Source: an uncultured Lachnospiraceae bacterium
GTDB lineage: Bacteria; Bacillota; Clostridia; Lachnospirales; Lachnospiraceae
Direction of reading: 5' to 3'
Assembly: GCA_910585545.1 (NCBI GenBank)
Contig: CAJUFN010000006.1
Span: forward strand, 74,341-138,340
Length of the DNA stretch: 64,000 nt
Positions within the stretch are counted from its first letter, which is position 1. Each line of letters opens with the position of its first letter. A program made the position numbers and the translations under genes. Shown in pieces: positions 25,482-33,282 of the stretch. Under the pieces are notes generated by a model that was not told the origin of the DNA, made no database searches, and saw only the letters and a list, made by a program, of their open reading frames with translations.

Positions 25482-25968
25482 ATTTACAATCTCCTTTTCC
25501 GCGCAAGATACTGATGGAATTATGAAACCCACATTCTACTTTCGCTCTCTAATTTCTTTCTCTTGTGATACACTTTTTATAAAACTGACCCGCTCCACAA
25601 TCTTATCCGTCACTGTTAGTTTTATAACAATAAAATTCAAGGAATTATTCGGTTTCCTTTTCAAATTTTTATAAAAATTCTCCCTCCTTTGCAAATCATA
25701 TTTCTTAATTTTTATTCTTCATTTTCGGTCGTACGCCCCAAAAACAAATTCATGTTCCATCTATTAGTCATTATATACTTTTTTCTCCACAATTTATAAA
25801 AAAGTATTAAACGCCTCTCTATCACGAATAAACGCATTTTTAACAACCGATATTTTACATGCGCCTGCCCATTTAGTCATTATATAAGACCATTTATCCC
25901 TTTCGCTTTCCTCATGTCCACCTATAAGTTATAATAAGCATATAACGAATCTACAGGAGAACTTACAA
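25482..25968. promoter_or_regulatory. Divergent AT-rich regulatory region with a 14-bp direct repeat
   Basis: 487 bp with no gene. TTAGTCATTATATA occurs twice, at 25764-25777 and 25873-25886, same orientation, 109 bp apart. A TATAAT at 25930-25935 lies ahead of the LytTR gene (RBS ACAGGAGAAC), with only a weak -35. LytTR proteins bind repeated sites, so these are plausible targets; no direct evidence. Confidence 0.5.
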
Positions 25969-26712
25969 ATGATTGATATTTATATTTACGAAAATGACAC
26001 TGCACTGCTATCTCTTTTTTCACAATCTATTGAAAATTTTATTCTAATCGATGAACTAGACATGAATTTGAGGCTTGCCACGAATAATCCTTCTGATATT
26101 TTAGATAAAGCGTCTTCCTCAAAGAATACCTGCTTATTCTTTCTCAATATTGATTTGAATATAGATATGAATGGTCTTATACTTGCTCAAACGATACGCA
26201 AACTGCAACCTCTCTGCTTCATTGTTTTTATCACAAGTCATTCTGAGAAGATTTTTATGACTTTCCAGTATAAAATAGAAGCTCTTGATTTTATTATTAA
26301 AGATACTTACGATAAGATGAAATCCAAGATTCATGAATGCCTCTTAGATGTGGTTGATAAATATGCTGCTGCCAACAGCTATCTTTTAAAAACATTTGTG
26401 ATTCCTTTGGATCAACGCAGAATCATCATTAATTATAATGATATCCTCTTTTTTAAAACTTCCAAAGATTTCCACAAAATCATACTGTACGCCAGAAACC
26501 GTACAATTGAATTTCCTGCACAACTAAAAGAAGTGGAATTACAGCTGGAAGAACCATTTTTCAGATGCCATCGATCCTATCTTATCAATACAACACAGAT
26601 TAGCGAAGTAGATTTTCAGACCGGAATGATTACTATGGCAGATGGACAAGTCTGTCCTATTTCTATGCGGATGAAAAAGATACTTAAGAAGAAGTTGGAA
26701 AGAGGTAAATAA
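25969..26712 (+). CDS. LytTR-type response regulator with atypical receiver
   Basis: 247 residues: an N-terminal receiver domain (about 1-125) and a C-terminal LytTR DNA-binding domain (about 140-245; FRCHRSYLINTTQISEVDF is characteristic). In AgrA-like receivers the phosphoacceptor sits in FLDI; here the matching segment is FFLNIDL, with Asn60 in place of Asp. The acidic pocket near residue 8 is ENDT, while a Thr/Ser near 90 and Lys111 remain. It may therefore work without phosphorylation. No histidine kinase is adjacent. It is divergent from the small secreted protein and the ABC operon, its likely targets. Confidence 0.85.
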   Translation: MIDIYIYENDTALLSLFSQSIENFILIDELDMNLRLATNNPSDILDKASSSKNTCLFFLNIDLNIDMNGLILAQTIRKLQPLCFIVFITSHSEKIFMTFQYKIEALDFIIKDTYDKMKSKIHECLLDVVDKYAAANSYLLKTFVIPLDQRRIIINYNDILFFKTSKDFHKIILYARNRTIEFPAQLKEVELQLEEPFFRCHRSYLINTTQISEVDFQTGMITMADGQVCPISMRMKKILKKKLERGK

Positions 26713-26726
26713 ACCCTTTACATAAG

Positions 26727-26774
26727 AAAAGGGCTATATATGATTCCATCTTACATATCATATACAGTCCTTTT
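26727..26774 (+). terminator. Terminator of the LytTR regulator gene
   Basis: AAAAGGGCTATATATGAT (26727-26744) pairs with ATCATATACAGTCCTTTT (26757-26774) with one wobble and one mismatch, followed by ATTTGTTTGTT. Confidence 0.8.
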
Positions 26775-26816
26775 ATTTGTTTGTTACTCTTCCGTAAATC
26801 TGCTTCTACTATTTGG

Positions 26817-27068
26817 CTAAACCAGGTAGTTTCCACAATGCGGACAATAATGGTTACGATACCATATAGTAATAGATCTTCCGCAATGAGGGCACCTATA
26901 AAAAACAGCCATAAAAACTATAACCCCGATGAGTACAAATAAGCCTGCTGTTAGCACAATTAAGCCTACGTTAGTTCCTATGCCAATCCCTATCGCCATA
27001 AGAAGAAAGCCTAAAATACAAAATGGAATTGATATCCTTATTACAATTTTAAGAGGAATAGGTTTCAT
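26817..27068 (-). CDS. Small membrane protein with zinc ribbon
   Basis: 83 residues: two membrane helices (about 8-30 and 33-55) followed by a C-terminal zinc-ribbon of two CPHCG knuckles (YRCPHCGRSI and HYCPHCGNYL). Such small helix-plus-ribbon proteins are common in Firmicutes and of unknown function. AGAAGGAGGC precedes the ATG. It lies 17 bp downstream of the isochorismatase-like gene and is probably co-transcribed with it. Confidence 0.78.
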   Translation of the reverse strand: MKPIPLKIVIRISIPFCILGFLLMAIGIGIGTNVGLIVLTAGLFVLIGVIVFMAVFYRCPHCGRSITIWYRNHYCPHCGNYLV

Positions 27069-27085
27069 ATTTGATATGCCTCCTT

Positions 27086-27616
27086 CTACTTTATCAACCT
27101 CTGAATCGCCTTGCTTTCTTCTGTTCCTGCCTCTTTCAGAAGTTCAAACAGCACTGCTTCGTAAGTCGTCACGATTGCTCCTTCTTGTATTGCTCGCTTT
27201 ATTGCCATCTTCTTATCATTTTTCTTACGGCTGGAGATGCAATCTTCTACCAACACCGGAACATATCCCTTTGCTTTTAAATCAATCAACGTCTGCAGCA
27301 CACAGATATGTGCTTCCATCCCGCACAAAATCACGTATTTCTTTCCCTGAATCTGCTCTGCTGTCACATCAGCTGTGCTAAAACTGATCTTATCCATATA
27401 AGCTTTGGTGCCGGCTGCTTCCTGTATTTCGCTTACCGTCATCCCGAGTCCTTTCGTGTACTGCTGAGTTACACACATCGGAACTCCAAGTATCTTTAAA
27501 CCTTTAAGCAGTATCTGGGAGTTTCTGATAAGTTCTTCCTTTTTATGCATTGCCGGAACTAACTTTTCCTGATAATCTATCACTACTGCCGCCGCTTCTT
27601 CTCTTATAATCCTCAT
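27086..27616 (-). CDS. Isochorismatase-like cysteine hydrolase
   Basis: 176-residue cysteine hydrolase of the isochorismatase/nicotinamidase superfamily. The catalytic set is visible: Asp14 (VVIDYQEKL), Lys76 region (YMDKISFS) and Cys105 in CGMEAHICVLQT. The family includes amidases for nicotinamide, biuret and other small amides. Metal-binding residues typical of nicotinamidase are not obvious, so no substrate is assigned. AGGAGGCAGT precedes the start, which lies nine bases after xthA. Confidence 0.85.
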   Translation of the reverse strand: MRIIREEAAAVVIDYQEKLVPAMHKKEELIRNSQILLKGLKILGVPMCVTQQYTKGLGMTVSEIQEAAGTKAYMDKISFSTADVTAEQIQGKKYVILCGMEAHICVLQTLIDLKAKGYVPVLVEDCISSRKKNDKKMAIKRAIQEGAIVTTYEAVLFELLKEAGTEESKAIQRLIK

Positions 27617-27624
27617 ACTGCCTC

Positions 27625-28377
27625 CTATCTGATGTCAAGTTCTACCGGACAATGGTCTGACCCCATTATCTCTGTCAGAATCTTCGCATCCACAAGTCGC
27701 TCTTTCAAGCTTTCCGATACGCAGAAATAGTCAATACGCCACCCTGAATTTTTTGCCCTTGCACTGAAGCGATAGGACCACCAGGAATAAATGCTTTCCA
27801 TATCCGGATAAAAATAACGGAACGTATCGATAAATCCTGCCTCCAGCACTTCCGAGAACTTGCCGCGCTCTTCATCGGTAAATCCTGCATTTTTCCGATT
27901 CGTCTTTGGATTCTTAAGATCAATTTCCTTGTGCGCCACATTAAGGTCCCCACAGAAAATAACCGGCTTGCTTTCTTCTAATGTTTTCAAATAAGTCAGA
28001 AAATCTGTCTCCCACTCCATTCGATACGCAAGCCTTGCCAGTTCACTCTGAGAGTTCGGAGTATACACTGTCACAAAATAAAAATCTTCATATTCCAGCG
28101 TGATCACACGCCCTTCTTTATCATGCTTTTCGATTCCGATTCCATAAGCGACTGACATCGGCTCCTGTTTTGTAAAAATCGCTGTTCCCGAATATCCCTT
28201 TCTCTCGGCATAATTCCAGTACTGATAATATCCAGGCAAGTCCAGCTCAAGCTGCCCTTCCTGCATCTTGCTCTCCTGAATACAGAAAATATCTGCATCC
28301 ACCTCATTAAAAAAATCTAAGAATCCTTTCTGCACACACGCACGAATTCCATTTACGTTCCATGATATCAGTTTCAT
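27625..28377 (-). CDS. xthA: Exodeoxyribonuclease III
   Basis: DNA-repair enzyme that nicks at abasic sites and removes 3' blocks. The 250-residue protein has the family motifs MKLISWNVNG (Asn7), CIQESK (Glu35), CGDLNVAH and the C-terminal GSDHCPVELD with catalytic Asp-His. Length matches XthA/ExoA. GGAGGAGTCAAAGG precedes the ATG. It lies in a run of minus-strand housekeeping genes (nrdR, truA, xthA). Confidence 0.95.
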   Translation of the reverse strand: MKLISWNVNGIRACVQKGFLDFFNEVDADIFCIQESKMQEGQLELDLPGYYQYWNYAERKGYSGTAIFTKQEPMSVAYGIGIEKHDKEGRVITLEYEDFYFVTVYTPNSQSELARLAYRMEWETDFLTYLKTLEESKPVIFCGDLNVAHKEIDLKNPKTNRKNAGFTDEERGKFSEVLEAGFIDTFRYFYPDMESIYSWWSYRFSARAKNSGWRIDYFCVSESLKERLVDAKILTEIMGSDHCPVELDIR

Positions 28378-28440
28378 CCTTTGACTCCTCCATTCTTCAA
28401 ATCTAATTCTATTATTGCAGATTCTTCTCTGCCATACATT

Positions 28441-29178
28441 TTATTTGTAATATACTTCCTGCAAAAAAAGTCCTCTCGCAGGCGCAAGAAAGCCTGCCCT
28501 TCCCCGCTCTTTTGCCGCAAGGATCGCTTTCATTTCTTCCGGGGCAAACGTCCCTTTTCCAACCATTAAAAGTGTTCCTGTCAGAATCCTTACCATATGA
28601 TATAAGAATCCATTTCCGTAATAACTGATAAAAAGCTTGTCCTTTTCTTGTCTTATGGTAATTTCATATATGCTCCGCGTATTGCCGTCTTCTTCCTTCT
28701 TATCACAAAAGCTTGTGAAATCATAGGTACCGATAAGATTGCCCGCTGCCTTTCTCATCGCTTCCACATCCAGCTCATATGGAAAATGATATGTGTACCG
28801 CCTGGTAAACACATCTGGCTTTTCTCTTAAATCCAACCGGTATTCATACCGTTTGGATTTCGCACTGTATCTTGCATGAAATGCATTTGGCACCAATTGC
28901 AATTTCAAAATACGAATGTCCACTGGCAGTTCCTGATTCAGCCTTTCCCGCAATGCCTCTTCTTCTATCTTTCCGGGGAGCTTAAAACTTGCCGTCTGTC
29001 CACCGGCATGGACGCCTCCGTCTGTGCGCCCAGAGCCATCGATCTGAATCGGAAATCCTACAATCCTTGTTAAAACTTGTTCCAGAACTCCCTGAATCGT
29101 CTTGTCTGTGGTCTCCTGACGCTGCCAACCCTTGTATGCCGTTCCGTCATACGCAATCGTTAATTTATATGTTCTCAT
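28441..29178 (-). CDS. truA: tRNA pseudouridine synthase A
   Basis: Converts uridines 38-40 of the tRNA anticodon arm to pseudouridine. The 245-residue protein has the catalytic motif GRTDGGVHA with Asp53, the start MRTYKLTIAYDGTAYKGWQRQ, and downstream motifs (FHARYSAKSKRYEYR, YHMVRILTGTLL) in the right order. Full length. A stable hairpin (29198-29231) separates it from nrdR, 55 bp upstream. Confidence 0.96.
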   Translation of the reverse strand: MRTYKLTIAYDGTAYKGWQRQETTDKTIQGVLEQVLTRIVGFPIQIDGSGRTDGGVHAGGQTASFKLPGKIEEEALRERLNQELPVDIRILKLQLVPNAFHARYSAKSKRYEYRLDLREKPDVFTRRYTYHFPYELDVEAMRKAAGNLIGTYDFTSFCDKKEEDGNTRSIYEITIRQEKDKLFISYYGNGFLYHMVRILTGTLLMVGKGTFAPEEMKAILAAKERGRAGFLAPARGLFLQEVYYK

Positions 29179-29197
29179 GCTATTCTTTCCTATAATC

Positions 29198-29231
29198 AGC
29201 CAAAGATTGCGCCATAGCGCAATCTTCGGCT
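29198..29231. repeat. Stable stem-loop between nrdR and truA
   Basis: On the minus strand AGCCGAAGATTGCGC pairs with GCGCAATCTTTGGCT (one G-U wobble) around a four-base loop. No T-run follows on the minus strand, so this is more likely an RNA-processing or partial-attenuation structure than a full terminator. Confidence 0.65.
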
Positions 29232-29233
29232 AA

Positions 29234-29686
29234 TTATTTATCTAATATTTTTTTCAGCTCCTCCATAAATGTGTTCACATCTTTGAATTCACGATAAACT
29301 GACGCGAACCTTACATATGCAACCGGATCCAGTTTTTCTAGCTTATCCATAACAATCTCACCTACGGCGCTGCTGGAGATTTCTTTTTCTTCGCTGTTAA
29401 AGATAGCTGTTTCAATATCATCAATCGTTTTTTGGATATCCGCTGCCGATACCGGACGCTTATAACACGCACGGAGCACGCCGCCTTCGATTTTTGCTCG
29501 ATCATACTGTTCCCTGTTATTATCCTTTTTGATAATAATCAAAGGAATTGTCTCTACCTTTTCATACGTGGTAAAACGCTTGCCACAGACATCACAAGAC
29601 CTTCGTCTTCGGATAGAATTCCCGTCTTCTGCCGGTCTTGAATCGATCACCCTTGTATCTGGATTGCTGCAATATGGACACTTCAT
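29234..29686 (-). CDS. nrdR: Ribonucleotide reductase repressor NrdR
   Basis: 150-residue repressor that senses ATP/dATP and represses ribonucleotide reductase genes. The N-terminal zinc ribbon has Cys3/Cys6 (MKCPYC) and Cys31/Cys34 (CDVCGKRFTTYE), followed by an ATP-cone (about 49-139: KDNNREQYDRAKIEGGVLRA, FASVYREFKD). The ATG at 29686 starts exactly at the ribbon and has GGCGGA upstream; an earlier in-frame start would add seven non-conserved residues. Confidence 0.95.
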   Translation of the reverse strand: MKCPYCSNPDTRVIDSRPAEDGNSIRRRRSCDVCGKRFTTYEKVETIPLIIIKKDNNREQYDRAKIEGGVLRACYKRPVSAADIQKTIDDIETAIFNSEEKEISSSAVGEIVMDKLEKLDPVAYVRFASVYREFKDVNTFMEELKKILDK

Positions 29687-29764
29687 GGTTATTCCGCCTT
29701 TCCTCATTTACTCTAAAATCAGTATAATGCCGCGGTAATGCATTGTCAAACAACTATTCTATAT

Positions 29765-30820
29765 TTATTCTATAATTGCCTGAAATTTCACGATTTCTTT
29801 GCCATACACTCCCGCATACCCGTCCTGTCCCGGTGCTTTTTCTGTATCATACTGCCATGGATAATAATTTCCTCCTTTTGGAGCAATGCGATACTTGATT
29901 TTCTGGTATGGGCGTATGGATTCCGGCGTATAATAATAAATCTCAATTGCATCGATAACCCTTCCATTACCGGCATATCCATTCTTACTTTCCTTGGTGT
30001 CATATCCACTTACATACGGAAGCCATTTCTCCCCTTTTACATGCACGCGGTAACGTACGCTTCCGTGATTGGCACGTACCGCTATATCCGTGACCGCATA
30101 TCCTTTATAGCCTGCATAATCTTCCAGATTACGCACTTCTTCCAACCATCCGGTTTCTTTTGTGCGCACCCGATAATATACGTTGACTTCCGTCTCTTTC
30201 GGCGGTTCCCAGGCATTCTCGCCGCCAATCAATTTAGGAAAATCCCTGTAGCAATGGCTGATATCTACATTGCCGCTAATCCCTGCCACACTTCCGGTTG
30301 AGGTATACTGCCACATCCCCACTTCTTTGTTGTATCCAAGCGTACTTGCATATCTTGCAATCCATTTTGTATAGCGGTCATAATAAGCGTTTGCAAGCTT
30401 TGTTTCGAACCAGGAATAATTTGCATACAGCCCGCACCAATATCCTGCCTGCTCAATATGCGTCGCAAATGTGTGCACAATTTCTTGCAACACATCGCCG
30501 CTTACGCTTCCTACCGTCTGTGCATCTTCCAAATCATAATAGACCGGATAGGATAATTTGTAACCCTTTATCAGACGCAGCACATGCTCTGCCTCACTTT
30601 TTGCATGTGCCGTACTATCTGCATAAGAATAGAGATATACGCCAAATGGTATGCCAAGGCGTACACATGCGTCTGCATTGTATTTCCATCTTTCATCATC
30701 CTGACTTGCGATATCATCGCCATAGCCGCATCGGATGATGACGCCATCTATTTCTCCTTTGGTATCTTCCCAGTTAATTTCTCCGTTGTGCCTGCTTACA
30801 TCAATCACTTTCATAGCCAT
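29765..30820 (-). CDS. GH25 lysozyme with C-terminal repeat region
   Basis: 351 residues: a GH25 muramidase domain (about 1-205) with Asp7, the catalytic pair Asp96/Glu98 in YPVYYDLED, and WQYTSTGSVAGISGNVDISHCY at its end. Two C-terminal repeats follow (about 210-351) with GW/GY motifs such as RVRTKETGWLEEVRNLEDYAGYKG and RIAPKGGNYYPWQYD, similar to clostridial hydrophobic (ChW) cell-wall modules. There is no signal peptide, which recalls phage endolysins or spore/autolytic enzymes released by other routes. GAGGAGGGATTTTATT precedes the start. No phage genes surround it. Confidence 0.9.
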   Translation of the reverse strand: MAMKVIDVSRHNGEINWEDTKGEIDGVIIRCGYGDDIASQDDERWKYNADACVRLGIPFGVYLYSYADSTAHAKSEAEHVLRLIKGYKLSYPVYYDLEDAQTVGSVSGDVLQEIVHTFATHIEQAGYWCGLYANYSWFETKLANAYYDRYTKWIARYASTLGYNKEVGMWQYTSTGSVAGISGNVDISHCYRDFPKLIGGENAWEPPKETEVNVYYRVRTKETGWLEEVRNLEDYAGYKGYAVTDIAVRANHGSVRYRVHVKGEKWLPYVSGYDTKESKNGYAGNGRVIDAIEIYYYTPESIRPYQKIKYRIAPKGGNYYPWQYDTEKAPGQDGYAGVYGKEIVKFQAIIE

Positions 30821-30877
30821 AATAAAATCCCTCCTCGCTTTAACATATTCACAAGAAGGGATTTTGCTATTTCATAC

Positions 30878-31135
30878 CTATTTGCAGCTTTTCAGGCATC
30901 GTTCTTCCTGAATCTCAACCATGATAATATCCGGTCCTACACATTTGATACAGGCAAATGGAATAATATATTCCGAATCATATCCAAATAGTCCACATAT
31001 CTTACATGGTCCCGGAACAATAATTGCCTCCACACAGCCGCTGCACATATCAACAATCAAATCTACGACGCATCCAAGCCGTTTGCAGTCGCAAAGATTG
31101 ATCACCTCTTTTTCCCGAAGCTCACACAGCCGCAT
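30878..31135 (-). CDS. YlmC/YmxH-family protein
   Basis: 85-residue PRC-barrel-like protein of the YlmC/YmxH family. The start MRLCELREKEVINLCDCKRLGCVVDL is characteristic, with D(L/I)VD and an IIVPG segment following. These proteins are widespread in spore-forming Firmicutes; their role is poorly known. The ATG at 31135 is used; a GTG nine bases upstream is possible. It is Cys-rich (nine Cys). Confidence 0.8.
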   Translation of the reverse strand: MRLCELREKEVINLCDCKRLGCVVDLIVDMCSGCVEAIIVPGPCKICGLFGYDSEYIIPFACIKCVGPDIIMVEIQEERCLKSCK

Positions 31136-31195
31136 TCTTTGCACCTGCCTCTTTCTTCCTTGCTTTAGTATATGCAGCTGCCTTCATTGGGTTCC

Positions 31196-32392
31196 TTACT
31201 GCATCCTTCGCATAATTTCATCCAGAATCTCATCCGCAGCTTCCGCTTTCGTCATAATCTCCAATTCTTTTTCCATATCCTTTGTAATCAACGTAATGAT
31301 ATTCGTATCCGTTCCAAATCCTGCGCCTTCCACTTTCAGGTTATTCGCTGCAATCATATCCAGGTTCTTTTTTTCCAATTTCTTTCTGGAGTTTTCCAAC
31401 ATATTTTGCGTCTCCATAGAAAATCCGCACAGAAACTGTCCTTCTTTTTTATGTGTGCCCAAGTGCTGCAGGATATCTTGCGTCCGCTCGAGTTCAATGC
31501 TAAGTTCTCCCCCTGTTTTCTTCATCTTTTCTTCACTTACATTTGCCGGGCGGTAGTCTGCCACTGCCGCGGCTTTAATAATAATGTCCATCCGATCGCT
31601 TCTCTCAATCACCGCCTCATACATATCTTTGGCAGAGATAACCGGAACCACCTCTACGAACATCGGCGGCTTTAGATTTGTCTTTCCACTCACCAAAGTA
31701 ACCTGTGCTCCTCGCAGCATGCACTGACGTGCAATGGCATATCCCATTTTTCCGGTAGAATGATTGCTGATATAGCGCACCGGATCAATTTTCTCCTGCG
31801 TTGGTCCGGCAGTTACAAGCACTTTCTTCCCTTCCATATCCTTTGGATATGCGATAGCTCTTACAATATGTTCGAATAGTATTTCCGCTTCCGGCATCTT
31901 TCCTGCTCCCGTGTCTCCACACGCAAGGTATCCGGTTGCCGGTGCCACAACTTCCATTCCGTACTTTTTCAAAGTATTTATGTTATCCTGTGTGATTGGA
32001 TTTTCATACATCCTTGTGTTCATTGCCGGAACAATAATCTTCGGGCATTTACAGGCAAGCAAAGTCGTGGTCAACATATCATCCGCAATCCCATGTGCCG
32101 CTTTTGCAATCACATTTGCCGTTGCAGGAGCAATCATCATCACATCCGCTGCTTTCGCAAGCTCTACATGTTCTACGTTGAATTCAAAATTCCGGTCAAA
32201 TGTGTCTATCAGACATTTCTGTCTGGTCAGCGTCTCGAAGGTAATCGGATGAATAAAATTGGTTGCATGTTCTGTCATAATCACATGTACTTTCGCTCCG
32301 GATTTGATTAACATACTTGCAAGTGATGCACTCTTATATGCTGCGATTCCTCCGGAAACACCAAGAATCACTGTTTTTCCTTTTAATATCAT
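31196..32392 (-). CDS. coaBC: Bifunctional CoaBC (PPC decarboxylase / PPC synthetase)
   Basis: Carries out two steps of coenzyme A synthesis: CoaB joins 4'-phosphopantothenate to cysteine and CoaC decarboxylates the product. The N-terminal flavin domain has GVSGGIAAYK (11-20), His75, PAMN (122-125) and the reactive Cys158 (LACGDTGAGKMPE). The C-terminal ligase domain starts near 190 with KKVLVTAGPTQEKIDPVRYISNHSTGKMG. Full length (398 aa). GGAAGGAAG lies before the ATG. It is divergent from an ECF vitamin transporter component, which fits pantothenate supply. Confidence 0.95.
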   Translation of the reverse strand: MILKGKTVILGVSGGIAAYKSASLASMLIKSGAKVHVIMTEHATNFIHPITFETLTRQKCLIDTFDRNFEFNVEHVELAKAADVMMIAPATANVIAKAAHGIADDMLTTTLLACKCPKIIVPAMNTRMYENPITQDNINTLKKYGMEVVAPATGYLACGDTGAGKMPEAEILFEHIVRAIAYPKDMEGKKVLVTAGPTQEKIDPVRYISNHSTGKMGYAIARQCMLRGAQVTLVSGKTNLKPPMFVEVVPVISAKDMYEAVIERSDRMDIIIKAAAVADYRPANVSEEKMKKTGGELSIELERTQDILQHLGTHKKEGQFLCGFSMETQNMLENSRKKLEKKNLDMIAANNLKVEGAGFGTDTNIITLITKDMEKELEIMTKAEAADEILDEIMRRMQ

Positions 32393-32437
32393 TGATTTTT
32401 CTTCCTTCCATATTTTGTATCTTTTTCAAGACAAGTC

Positions 32438-32466
32438 TTGCCGTTATTGTTCTAAAATGTTATACT
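32438..32466 (+). promoter_or_regulatory. Promoter of the ECF S-component gene
   Basis: TTGCCG (32438-32443) and TATACT (32461-32466) are spaced 17 bp in the coaBC/ECF divergent gap. A palindrome, AAGACAAGTCTT, lies just upstream at 32428-32439. Confidence 0.6.
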
Positions 32467-32517
32467 TCCACTGTATTGTATCTCATTAAGAGAATGATAA
32501 CAAGGAGGAACTAAATA

Positions 32518-33150
32518 ATGAACAAAACAAAAAAAGACACACGCTGGATGGTCAGTGTTGCACTTATGGCAGCCGTCATCGTGGTCCTTGCGAATACCCC
32601 GCTTGGCATGATACAGCTTCCAATCATTAAGGCGACAACCGTACACATTCCAGTCATTCTTGGTGCAGTCCTTTTCGGTCCTTTGGCCGGCGCTATCTTA
32701 GGAGGCGTATTTGGAATCTGTTCCTTGATCAGTAACACGATGGCCCCTACTCTTTTATCGTTTGCTTTTTCTCCGTTTCTGACCACGACTGGTCTCGTTG
32801 GAGCTTTAAAAGCAATCTGGATATCTGTTGGATGCCGTATTATGATCGGCGTAATCGCAGGACTTTTATGGTGCCTTTTGATGCGTATCCACTGCAATCA
32901 GACGCTTGGACTTATCATCACCGGCTTTGTCGGTTCCATGGTAAACACCATTTTCGTCATGAGCAGCATCTACTTTATGTTTGCAGCCCAATATGCGCAG
33001 GCAAAAGAAGTAGCCGTCTCAGCTGTCTTCGGTCTGATTATGGCAACCGTCGCCTCTTCAGGGGTTCCGGAAGCAATCGCGGCTGCTATCCTCGTCACCG
33101 CACTTGGGAAAATACTGCTGCGCCTTATTGTAAAGTTACGCACACAATAA
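32518..33150 (+). CDS. ECF transporter S component, probably for pantothenate
   Basis: 210-residue membrane protein, about six helices, of the energy-coupling-factor S-component type (TRWMVSVALMAAVIVVLANTPLG, KATTVHIPVILGAVLFGPLAGAILGGVFGICSLI). S components bind a vitamin and dock on a shared EcfAAT module encoded elsewhere. Divergence from coaBC makes pantothenate (PanT-like) the most likely substrate; this is context, not a motif. CAAGGAGGAACTAA precedes the ATG. A strong terminator follows. Confidence 0.82.
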   Translation: MNKTKKDTRWMVSVALMAAVIVVLANTPLGMIQLPIIKATTVHIPVILGAVLFGPLAGAILGGVFGICSLISNTMAPTLLSFAFSPFLTTTGLVGALKAIWISVGCRIMIGVIAGLLWCLLMRIHCNQTLGLIITGFVGSMVNTIFVMSSIYFMFAAQYAQAKEVAVSAVFGLIMATVASSGVPEAIAAAILVTALGKILLRLIVKLRTQ

Positions 33151-33212
33151 ATATCTTCACATAATACAAAAAATATCTACCAGACGTTTTGTTATATACT
33201 TGACACCAAAGA

Positions 33213-33257
33213 CAAGGCACGAACAATTACATTATAATGTAATCAATTCGTGCCTTG
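33213..33257 (+). terminator. Long terminator after the ECF S component
   Basis: CAAGGCACGAA (33213-33223) pairs with TTCGTGCCTTG (33247-33257); an inner ATTACATTATAATGTAAT palindrome extends the stem. It is followed by CATTATTTTTGTC. It may act in both directions, since a minus-strand gene ends at 33283. Confidence 0.85.
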
Positions 33258-33282
33258 CATTATTTTTGTCACTTTTCCATAT

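Noticed and set aside
30921..31556. 211-codon plus-strand open frame
   Set aside because: Antisense to ylmC and coaBC; Ser/Ile/Phe-rich with no domain features.
33200..33236. TTGACA and TATAAT inside the panT-like terminator region as a promoter
   Set aside because: The boxes are about 25 bp apart, too far for sigma-A, and both fall in or next to the terminator hairpin.
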